Shown: positions 1 through 4,662 of the stretch, piece by piece
How the letters are laid out: each line of letters begins with the position of its first letter
Numbering within the stretch: the stretch's first letter is position 1
Assembly (NCBI GenBank): GCA_003250135.1
Contig: QKHF01000264.1
Span: 1 to 5,379 of the forward strand
Length of the DNA: 5,379 nt
Reading direction: 5' to 3'
DNA from: Paracoccaceae bacterium
GTDB taxonomy: Bacteria > Pseudomonadota > Alphaproteobacteria > Rhodobacterales > Rhodobacteraceae
Program-made: the position numbers and the translations under genes
Notes under the pieces: generated by a model
Told to the model about the DNA's origin: nothing
The model's input: the letters and a program-made list of their open reading frames with translations, nothing else
Databases searched by the model: none

Positions 1-378
1 GTGGTCAACTACGCCAACCCGGACATGGTGGGCCACACCGGCGACCTGAAGGCCGCGATCAAGGCGTGCGAGACGGTGGACCAGGGCCTCGGCCGGGCGC
101 TGGCGGCGCTGGACGAGGTGGGCGGCGCGATCATCGTCACTGCCGACCACGGCAATTGCGAGATGATGGCCGACCCCGAGACCGGCGGCCCGCACACGGC
201 GCACACCACCCTGCCGGTCCCGGTGATCGTCTATGACGGGCGGCGGGCGAACCGGCCGACCGCCTTGCGCAAAGATGGACGGCTGGCCGATCTCGCCCCC
301 ACCGTGCTGGCGCTGATGGGCCTGCCGCAGCCGCCGGAGATGACTGGCGTCTCGCTGCTCTCCGCGGACAAGGCCTGA
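1..378 (+). CDS. gpmI: 2,3-bisphosphoglycerate-independent phosphoglycerate mutase, C-terminal part (5' truncated by window edge)
   Basis: Interconverts 3-phosphoglycerate and 2-phosphoglycerate in cytoplasmic glycolysis/gluconeogenesis, using two Mn ions. The 125 visible codons are the last quarter of a protein usually about 500 residues long. The GTG at base 1 is an internal valine, because the reading frame opens inside the conserved NYANPDMVGHTG motif. In that motif Asp8 and His12 of the fragment match the metal-binding Asp/His pair. TADHGNCE at 47-54 gives the second Asp-His pair (49-50), 41 residues after Asp8 as expected in the family. HTAHT at 65-69 holds a further metal-binding His. 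The ending LADLAPTVLALMGL...TGVSLL is the typical C-terminus. All expected motifs of this part are present, so the gene looks intact here. The stop lies 7 bases before the next gene, suggesting an operon. Confidence 0.96.
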   Translation: MVNYANPDMVGHTGDLKAAIKACETVDQGLGRALAALDEVGGAIIVTADHGNCEMMADPETGGPHTAHTTLPVPVIVYDGRRANRPTALRKDGRLADLAPTVLALMGLPQPPEMTGVSLLSADKA

Positions 379-385
379 GACCGCG

Positions 386-1078
386 ATGCGCCGCGCCCTT
401 CCCCTGCTCGCGGCGCTGAGCGGCGCAATCGCCGCCACCGGCGCGCTGGCGACAGAGGCGCCGCAAGACCGGGTGGAGGCGCTGTCGCGAGAGGCCGCGC
501 GGATCGCGGCCGACCTCAAGTCGGGCGCGCAGGAGGCGAACCAGGTGGAGCGCGACCTCGCCGCGCTGACCGGCGAACTGGCGGAACTTGCGGAGCGAGA
601 GGCAGCGGCGCGCGCCGAACTGGCGACGAAGCGCGCGCGCCTGCGCAGGCTTCTGGCCGCCTTCGCGTCGCTTTCGCGCGCCCCGGAGCCGGCGATCCTC
701 GCCCATCCCGACGCGCCGCTGGCCGCCGCGCGCGCCGCAACTCTGCTGGAGCGCATCGGTCCGGCGCTGATCGAGGAGGCCCGGGGCGTCGAGGCGGCGG
801 TTCGCGACATCGCCGAATTGCGCGCCGGCAGACAGGCGGCGCAGGGGCGGCTGGAGGACTCGGCGGCCGAACTCGCCGCCCTCAGGGCCGAACTGGACGC
901 CGCCCTGACCCTGAAGCGGGAAGAACTGAACACAGCCCGCGCGGGCGCGGCTGCTGCGCTGGAGGCCGAGGCCTTGGCCCGCGCCCTGAAGGCGGCCGAG
1001 AACCTAGAGAAGGCGCTGGACCGGGCCGCGGCCCCGCCCCCTGCGCCGCGCGATCCTTTCGCGCGCGAGGCGCGTTGA
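386..1078 (+). CDS. EnvC-like murein hydrolase activator, N-terminal coiled-coil half (frame broken before LytM domain)
   Basis: Encodes 230 residues. A signal peptide spans 1-22 (MRR, a hydrophobic Ala/Leu stretch, then ALA before Thr23), so the product is exported to the periplasm. Residues about 28-105 and 125-215 are Ala/Glu/Leu/Arg-rich coiled coil. Between them lies a segment of the type PAILAHPDAPLAAARAATLL, characteristic of alphaproteobacterial EnvC proteins. Family members use the coiled coil to dock on the divisome (FtsEX in E. coli) and a C-terminal degenerate LytM domain to activate cell-wall amidases. Here the frame ends at TGA 1076-1078, just before that domain, which continues in another frame as the next entry. 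Removing one GC from the tract at 1060-1067 would join both into 386 residues, the normal family size. The start ATG is 7 bases after the gpmI stop with only a weak, distant AAGG (370-373), suggesting translational coupling. This could be a frameshifted gene, a sequence error, or a split gene. Confidence 0.85.
   Translation: MRRALPLLAALSGAIAATGALATEAPQDRVEALSREAARIAADLKSGAQEANQVERDLAALTGELAELAEREAAARAELATKRARLRRLLAAFASLSRAPEPAILAHPDAPLAAARAATLLERIGPALIEEARGVEAAVRDIAELRAGRQAAQGRLEDSAAELAALRAELDAALTLKREELNTARAGAAAALEAEALARALKAAENLEKALDRAAAPPPAPRDPFAREAR
1060..1067 (+). repeat. CGCGCGCG dinucleotide tract at the EnvC frame break
   Basis: A short alternating CG tract lies exactly where the two halves of the EnvC-like gene change frame. 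As written, the upstream frame reads DPFAREAR then stop. With one GC removed it reads DPFARGALTAPLSPAIVSAGFG across the join, in two parts the expected linker (ARG-L-x-x-P) and LytM start (IVSxGFG). Short GC repeats are prone to replication slippage and also to base-calling error in GC-rich DNA. Seen directly: the tract and the two frames. Inferred: that a two-base gain is the cause. Confidence 0.7.
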
Positions 1079-1548
1079 CCGCGCCGCTCAGCCCCGCGAT
1101 TGTCAGCGCCGGCTTTGGCGGCGCCCCCCCGGGCGCCCGCGCCGGAGCGCCGCGACGGGGCCTCTGGCTGCGTGGCGCTGCGCATGGCGCCGTGCTCGCC
1201 CCATGGTCCGGCGAGATTCTCTACACCGGCCCCTTTCGCCGGCTCAGAAATGTGATCATTCTGGAGCCGGAAAAGGGTTATCAAATCGTTCTGGGCGGGT
1301 TGGCGATAACGTCCCGCGCGGCGGGAGACGAGGTGCGAGCAGGGGATGTGATCGGCCGTCTCGACGGACCTTCGGCGCAGACCGAGGAGTTCCTGATCGA
1401 GATGACGGCGCGAGCGGGCGATGCGGCGGAGATCGACGCCGGACCGGACGCGGCCGATCAGATGCTCTATATGGAAGTCAGAGAGAACGGGACGCCGACG
1501 GACCCAGCACCGTGGCTCCGGTCCAATGAGAAGGTGAGCGGTCTATGA
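1075..1548 (+). CDS. EnvC-like murein hydrolase activator, C-terminal degenerate LytM/M23 half
   Basis: Open from a TTG at 1075 that overlaps the preceding TGA by four bases (TTGA); 157 residues if that codon is used. It has the M23/LytM beta-sheet pattern: IVSAGFGG (residues 9-16), APWSGEILYTGPF (41-53), NVIILEPEKGYQIVLGG (58-74), AGDEVRAGDVIGRL (82-95), and the terminal LYMEVRENGTPTDPAPWL. The zinc-binding residues of active M23 peptidases are missing: no HxxxD near the GLWL segment, and GGL stands where active enzymes have HxH. That matches EnvC-type activators, which do not hydrolyse peptidoglycan themselves. Alone it has no signal peptide, so it could not be exported as a separate protein; the reading fits best as the displaced tail of the upstream gene. 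No clear Shine-Dalgarno precedes the TTG. The domain call is solid; the start and independent translation are doubtful. Confidence 0.8.
   Translation: MTAPLSPAIVSAGFGGAPPGARAGAPRRGLWLRGAAHGAVLAPWSGEILYTGPFRRLRNVIILEPEKGYQIVLGGLAITSRAAGDEVRAGDVIGRLDGPSAQTEEFLIEMTARAGDAAEIDAGPDAADQMLYMEVRENGTPTDPAPWLRSNEKVSGL
1532..1537 (+). promoter_or_regulatory. Shine-Dalgarno of ctpA (AGGTGA)
   Basis: AGGTGA lies inside the end of the preceding gene, 7 bases before the ATG at 1545. With the ATGA stop/start overlap it supports that start codon and coupled translation of ctpA with the EnvC-like gene. Confidence 0.7.
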
Positions 1549-2873
1549 ATAAGGTTTTTCTTGCGGTCGCCGGCGGCGCGCTTTCAGGCGCGATCGCGAC
1601 GGCTTGGGTCACGTCGCCCCTGTCGGCGCAAGAAGCGAACGAACGGTCGACATATGAACAGCTTGACCTTTTCGGCGACATCTTCGAGCGCGTGCGGTCG
1701 GCCTATGTCGAGGAGGTCGACGAGCGCGACCTGATCGAGGCGGCGATCAACGGCATGCTGGCCTCGCTCGACCCCCATTCCAGCTACCTGCCGCCCGAGG
1801 GCTTCGAGGACATGCGCGTGCAGACCCGGGGCGAGTTCGGCGGACTCGGCATCGAGGTCACGATGGAGGAGGGCTTCGTCAAGGTCGTCGCCCCGATCGA
1901 CGACACCCCCGCGGCCCGGGCCGGGCTGAAGGCGAATGATTTCATCACCCATATCGACGATGAGGCCGTGCTGGGCCTGACCCTCTCGGAAGCGGTCGAC
2001 CGCATGCGCGGTCTCGTCGGCACCGATATCACCATCACCATCCTGCGCGAGGGCGAGGCGGAGCCCTTCGACGTCACGCTCAAGCGCGAAACCATCAAGA
2101 TCCGCGCGGTCCGCACCCGGCTGGAAGGCGATGTGGGCGTGCTCCGCATCACCAGCTTCACCGAGCAGACCTATGAAAATCTGGCCGACGGCATCGTCAA
2201 GCTGGAGGAGGAAGCCGGCGGCGCAGACAACATCAAGGGCTATGTCATCGACCTCAGGAACAATCCGGGAGGGTTGCTGAATCAGGCCATCGCCGTGTCC
2301 GACGCGTTCCTCGAGAAGGGGGAAATCGTCTCCACCCGCGGCCGCGACCCGCGCGATTCAGAGCGCCACAACGCCAAGGCGGGCGATCTGAGCGGCGGCA
2401 AGCCGCTGGTGGTTCTGATCAACGAGGGGTCGGCCTCCGCCTCCGAGATCGTCGCCGGGGCGCTGCAGGATCACCGCCGGGCGATCATCGTCGGCGCGAA
2501 GAGCTTCGGCAAAGGGTCGGTCCAGACCATCATGCCGCTTTCCAGCGAGGGCGCGATCCGGCTGACCACGTCGCGCTACTACACGCCATCGGGGCGCTCC
2601 ATCCAGGCGCTCGGCATCGAGCCGGACATCCTGGTCGAACAGCAGCAGATCGTGGCCGAGGACGAGGACGAAGACGCGGCGCGCCGCCGCCGGTCCGAGG
2701 CCGATCTGCGCGGCAGCCTGGAGAACACGCTCAGCGAGGATGAGCGCAAGATGCTGGAGGATGAGCGCGCGCGCCATGAGGCGACCCAGAAACTGCGCTC
2801 AGAGGATCTGCAGCTCGCCTATGCGCTTGACCTGCTGACGGGCCTCGCGGTCTACGGCGCCGCCGGAAACTAG
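1545..2873 (+). CDS. ctpA: C-terminal processing periplasmic serine protease, S41 family (CtpA)
   Basis: A 442-residue carboxy-terminal processing protease. Residues 1-28 look like a signal peptide (hydrophobic Val/Ala/Gly run ending LSA before Gln29), placing it in the periplasm. DPHSSYLPPEGF (76-87) and the GEFGGLGIEV segment (96-105) are family hallmarks. A PDZ domain for substrate C-termini covers about 97-182. The S41 core contains GYVIDLRNNPGG (232-243), the nucleophile Ser298 in EGSASASEIVAGAL, the general base Lys323 in FGKGSVQ (25 residues later, the spacing of characterised Ctp proteases), and Gln327. A very acidic then Arg-rich stretch (371-383) follows the core. Relatives process or degrade envelope proteins, including cell-wall hydrolases and their adaptors. 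The start overlaps the preceding stop (ATGA), so it is probably cotranscribed with the EnvC-like gene, and a shared role in controlling murein hydrolysis is a reasonable inference. Confidence 0.95.
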   Translation: MNKVFLAVAGGALSGAIATAWVTSPLSAQEANERSTYEQLDLFGDIFERVRSAYVEEVDERDLIEAAINGMLASLDPHSSYLPPEGFEDMRVQTRGEFGGLGIEVTMEEGFVKVVAPIDDTPAARAGLKANDFITHIDDEAVLGLTLSEAVDRMRGLVGTDITITILREGEAEPFDVTLKRETIKIRAVRTRLEGDVGVLRITSFTEQTYENLADGIVKLEEEAGGADNIKGYVIDLRNNPGGLLNQAIAVSDAFLEKGEIVSTRGRDPRDSERHNAKAGDLSGGKPLVVLINEGSASASEIVAGALQDHRRAIIVGAKSFGKGSVQTIMPLSSEGAIRLTTSRYYTPSGRSIQALGIEPDILVEQQQIVAEDEDEDAARRRRSEADLRGSLENTLSEDERKMLEDERARHEATQKLRSEDLQLAYALDLLTGLAVYGAAGN

Positions 2874-2940
2874 GGCGCGCCTGCCACGACCTTGGGGCGG
2901 CGCGCCTGCGCCGCCCGCATGCTTTCGAAGGGCGGGACCG
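2874..2940 (+). repeat. ctpA-rppH spacer with an 11-bp direct repeat
   Basis: GGCGCGCCTGC occurs at 2874-2884, directly after the ctpA stop, and again at 2899-2909. Each copy contains the self-complementary GGCGCGCC, so the two copies could pair with each other. The second copy is also part of the hairpin listed separately. No promoter is evident. A GAAGG at 2927-2931, 9 bases before the rppH ATG, is the likely ribosome binding site. Confidence 0.6.
2895..2916 (+). other. GC-rich hairpin between ctpA and rppH
   Basis: GGGCGGCGC, loop GCCT, then GCGCCGCCC form a perfect 9-bp stem. No T run follows (next bases are GCATGCTTTC), so it is not a convincing intrinsic terminator. It may stabilise the ctpA 3' end or partly reduce read-through into rppH. 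Confidence 0.5.
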
Positions 2941-3438
2941 ATGAGCCGAAAGCCGACAAAGGTTGAGATTTCCAAGCTGCCCTACCGGCGCAATGTCGGC
3001 GTCGCCCTGATCAATCCTGCAGGACGGGTCTTCGCGGCGCAGCGCCTCGACAACCCCGAACCCGCGTGGCAGATGCCGCAGGGCGGGCTCGACAAGGGCG
3101 AGGACCTGCTGGACGCGGCGCTGCGCGAACTGGAGGAGGAGACCTCTGTCCGCGCTTCGAAGGTCTCGCTGCTGCGCGAACACCCCGGCTGGATCGACTA
3201 TGACCTGCCCGCCGACCTGATCGGCAAACTCTGGAAGGGGCGCTATCGCGGCCAGACGCAGAAATGGTTCGCGATGCGCTTCGAGGGCGACGATTCCGAC
3301 ATCAACATCGAGACGGAGCACCCGGAATTCCGCTGTTGGGCCTGGATGCCGGCGGACGAGCTGATCGACAAGATCGTACCGTTCAAGCGTCCGGTGTACT
3401 CCGAGGTTTTCCGCGAGTTCCGCGATCTCTTGAGGTGA
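2941..3438 (+). CDS. rppH: RNA 5'-pyrophosphohydrolase (Nudix hydrolase)
   Basis: Encodes 165 residues, normal for RppH, which removes pyrophosphate from the 5' end of transcripts and so triggers RNase E-dependent decay in the cytoplasm. YRRNVGVALIN (15-25) and WQMPQGG (43-49) precede the Nudix box GX5EX7REUXEEXGU at 48-70, with Glu54 and the RELEEE core (62-67) that binds divalent metal. The box ends ETSV, so its usual final Gly is Ser69. Later RppH signatures are present: HPGWIDYDLP (81-90), YRGQTQKWF (102-110), EHPEF (126-130) and VPFKRPVY (146-153). It has no signal peptide or membrane segment. It follows ctpA by 67 bases and may be served by the same transcript. RppH and diadenosine polyphosphate hydrolase (IalA-type) names are applied to the same alphaproteobacterial family. 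Confidence 0.94.
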   Translation: MSRKPTKVEISKLPYRRNVGVALINPAGRVFAAQRLDNPEPAWQMPQGGLDKGEDLLDAALRELEEETSVRASKVSLLREHPGWIDYDLPADLIGKLWKGRYRGQTQKWFAMRFEGDDSDINIETEHPEFRCWAWMPADELIDKIVPFKRPVYSEVFREFRDLLR

Positions 3439-3525
3439 ACAGAGAGCCGTCGCCAAGGTGCGGGAATACTGAAAATTCGCATGCTGGTTTTGCGGGATTT
3501 CATGCGCCGTTAACGTGCGTCCGCC

Positions 3526-3554
3526 TTGATCGCGCCTACCGTCGTTCCCAGATT
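3526..3554 (+). promoter_or_regulatory. Weak candidate promoter for the coiled-coil gene
   Basis: TTGATC (3526-3531) and CAGATT (3549-3554) are separated by 17 bases, resembling a sigma70-type promoter with a good -35 but only 3 of 6 matches at -10. Transcription would begin near 3561 and give a leader of about 105 bases containing the three inverted repeats listed below. The call rests on weak matches in a 228-base gap that must hold a promoter if the downstream gene is expressed independently. Confidence 0.25.
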
Positions 3555-3562
3555 CCTTCCAC

Positions 3563-3580
3563 GCTCACGGAACGGTGAGC
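3563..3580 (+). other. Inverted repeat GCTCAC-N6-GTGAGC
   Basis: A perfect 6-bp inverted repeat with a 6-base centre, 87 bases before the coiled-coil gene. It is either an operator-like site or a small hairpin in the leader. No T run follows, so it does not read as a terminator. Confidence 0.45.
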
Positions 3581-3600
3581 CTCATCACAACCGACGCTCT

Positions 3601-3613
3601 GGGCGCTGCGCCC
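3601..3613 (+). other. Small hairpin GGGCG-CTG-CGCCC
   Basis: A 5-bp perfect stem with a three-base loop, three bases before the longer hairpin at 3617-3636. Short enough to be chance in GC-rich DNA; listed because it stacks with its neighbours. Confidence 0.35.
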
Positions 3614-3616
3614 GGG

Positions 3617-3648
3617 ATTCCCGGCCTTCCGGGAATGCAGAGTCTTTT
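3617..3648 (+). terminator. Hairpin with downstream T5: possible rppH-operon terminator or attenuator
   Basis: ATTCCCGG, loop CCTT, CCGGGAAT form a perfect 8-bp stem (3617-3636). Eight bases (GCAGAGTC) separate it from TTTTT at 3644-3648, farther than in a classical intrinsic terminator, so efficiency would be low. It ends only 18 bases before the next ATG, leaving no room for a promoter between them. If it terminates, it would also act on the transcript of the downstream gene, like an attenuator. It could instead be a stabilising 5' stem. Confidence 0.45.
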
Positions 3649-3654
3649 TGACCC

Positions 3655-3665
3655 AAGGGGGGAAG
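3655..3665 (+). promoter_or_regulatory. Strong purine-rich Shine-Dalgarno of the coiled-coil gene
   Basis: AAGGGGGGAAG immediately precedes the ATG at 3667. It is the most purine-rich ribosome binding site in the window, supports that start codon, and suggests high translation. Confidence 0.7.
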
Positions 3666-3666
3666 C

Positions 3667-4140
3667 ATGGCCAATCCGAAGACCACAACGATCAAACTCG
3701 ACATCGCCGACTACGCGACGCTGAAGAAGGACGCGGAGAAGACGTTTCAGGAGAATGCGACGTCAGCCGAGACCGTGATGAAGAACTGGTCGACCGCGGC
3801 CGAGAGCTTCAAGGCGCAGGCGAAAAACGCCGAGACCGTCGTGAAGCGCTATCAGAAATCCGTCGATGCGCAGAAGAAATACGCCGACGACTGGACCTCC
3901 ATCGCCAAGGGCATCATCAAGCTGCAGGAGAACTTCAAGGCCGCCGAGAAAAAGGGCGACGAGAAGAAGATGGAGAAAATCAAGAAGGACGCCGAGCGGC
4001 TGGACGCCAAGGCCAAGAAGATCGAACAGGAAGTGCAAAAGCGCATCCCGGTCATCAACGCGGCGATGAAGAAGGCCGCCACCCAGGTTCAGACCAGCGT
4101 CAAGGGCGCGGTCGATCCGCTGCAGAAGGAAGCCGCCTGA
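3667..4140 (+). CDS. Lysine-rich coiled-coil protein of unknown function
   Basis: I do not recognise this family. The product is 157 residues, with no signal peptide, no hydrophobic membrane segment and no cysteine, so probably soluble and cytoplasmic. About 19 % is lysine (30 residues) against only three arginines; counting acidic residues it is net positive by about ten. From about residue 15 to 125 it is almost free of helix breakers and shows heptad-like spacing, predicting long helices or coiled coil. Residues 31-51 and 52-72 look like a 21-residue (three-heptad) repeat, each containing AETV followed by Val or Met, then Lys. A highly charged Lys/Glu stretch occupies 91-125. A strong Shine-Dalgarno, its own upstream region and a terminator behind it suggest a separately and perhaps abundantly expressed gene. 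Phasin-like, histone-like or structural roles are imaginable by composition only; none is supported by a motif. Confidence 0.85.
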   Translation: MANPKTTTIKLDIADYATLKKDAEKTFQENATSAETVMKNWSTAAESFKAQAKNAETVVKRYQKSVDAQKKYADDWTSIAKGIIKLQENFKAAEKKGDEKKMEKIKKDAERLDAKAKKIEQEVQKRIPVINAAMKKAATQVQTSVKGAVDPLQKEAA

Positions 4141-4170
4141 ACCGGGCGCCGGGCGAGTCCCGATTACGCA

Positions 4171-4211
4171 AAAAGTTCGCGCGGCCGGCGCATCCGCCGA
4201 CCGCGCGTTTT
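4171..4211. terminator. Bidirectional intrinsic terminator between convergent genes
   Basis: CGCGCGG (4178-4184), one mismatch, CGGCG, loop CATC, CGCCG, one mismatch, CCGCGCG (4201-4207) form a 12-bp interrupted stem. TTTT follows directly on the + strand. On the other side, AAAAA at 4170-4174 gives T5 for transcripts reading leftwards from atpC, three bases after the stem. It lies in the 93-base gap between the coiled-coil gene and the atpC stop, where two converging transcripts must end. Confidence 0.85.
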
Positions 4212-4233
4212 CAAATCCTGTAGGCGCGGGTGT

Positions 4234-4638
4234 CTAGAGACCCAGGATATGCGCCAGACCACGGAAATCGTTCAGCCGCTGCGCCGCCGGGGTGTAGCGG
4301 TCGGTGCCCTTGGCCTCGGCCAGCGCCTCTTCCGCCTCGGCGATCTTGGCGTCGAGGAACTCTCGGGTCAGAGCGGAGCGCTCCACCGCCTCCTCGGCCA
4401 GAATCGAGGCCGAGTTCTCCGAGATCTCCGCGAAACCGCCGGTGACCACGTATTCTTCGGTTCCGCCGGCAGCCGTCTCCACCTTCACCACGCCGGGACG
4501 CAGCGTCGTCAGGAACGGGGCGTGATCGGGCATCGCGCCCAGATCCCCCTCCATGCCGGGGATGACAACCATCTTGGCCTCGGCGCTGGCGAGCTTCTTC
4601 TCGGGGCTCACCAGCTCGAACGTGATCGCATCGGCCAT
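4234..4638 (-). CDS. atpC: F1Fo ATP synthase epsilon subunit
   Basis: A 134-residue subunit of the central rotor stalk of F1, which couples gamma rotation to Fo and can inhibit ATP hydrolysis; it sits on the cytoplasmic face of the inner membrane. The N-terminal beta-sandwich is clear: FELVSPEKKL (7-16), VIPGMEGDLGAMPDHAP (25-41), TLRPG (45-49) and YVVTGGFAEI (63-72). Residues about 85-133 form the usual helical C-terminal part with an Ala/Glu-rich first helix. Length is normal for Alphaproteobacteria. It follows atpD by 24 bases, the standard last position in the atpHAGDC operon, and ends in the bidirectional terminator. The ATG is supported by a good ribosome binding site. Confidence 0.96.
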   Translation of the reverse strand: MADAITFELVSPEKKLASAEAKMVVIPGMEGDLGAMPDHAPFLTTLRPGVVKVETAAGGTEEYVVTGGFAEISENSASILAEEAVERSALTREFLDAKIAEAEEALAEAKGTDRYTPAAQRLNDFRGLAHILGL

Positions 4639-4645
4639 CGTTTCG

Positions 4646-4652
4646 CCTTCCT
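4646..4652 (-). promoter_or_regulatory. Shine-Dalgarno of atpC (AGGAAGG on the minus strand)
   Basis: AGGAAGG lies in the 24-base atpD-atpC gap, 7 bases before the atpC ATG. It fixes the start and shows independent ribosome loading within the operon. Confidence 0.75.
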
Positions 4653-4662
4653 GTCTGCGGCC

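Noticed and set aside
137..706. Minus-strand open frame of 189 codons over gpmI and the EnvC-like gene
   Set aside because: Arg/Pro/Ala-rich composition typical of a shadow frame; both genes beneath it are recognisable on the other strand.
1124..1130. C7 run in the LytM half as a second slippage site
   Set aside because: Family-like sequence continues in the same frame on both sides (GFGG before, GLWL after), so no frameshift is indicated here.
2731..3456. Long open frame (241 codons) on the minus strand across rppH and the end of ctpA
   Set aside because: It is antisense to two clearly coding genes, its protein is Arg/Ala/Leu/Pro-rich without motifs, and long antisense frames are expected in GC-rich DNA.
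3508..3516. CGTTAACG palindrome as a CtrA-type cell-cycle site
   Set aside because: CtrA sites need a second spaced TTAA half, which is not present nearby.
3648..3653. TTGACC as a -35 promoter element
   Set aside because: A matching -10 would fall inside the coding region beyond the ATG, so it cannot drive the gene at 3667.
3648..4223. Plus-strand open frame of 191 codons in another frame over the coiled-coil gene
   Set aside because: It gives low-complexity Arg/Glu/Gly-rich sequence, while the frame starting at 3667 has the strong Shine-Dalgarno and heptad pattern.
4228..4243. Imperfect palindrome GGGTGTCTAGAGACCC over the atpC stop codon
   Set aside because: One mismatch pair, no loop and overlap with coding sequence; the hairpin at 4178-4207 explains termination better.
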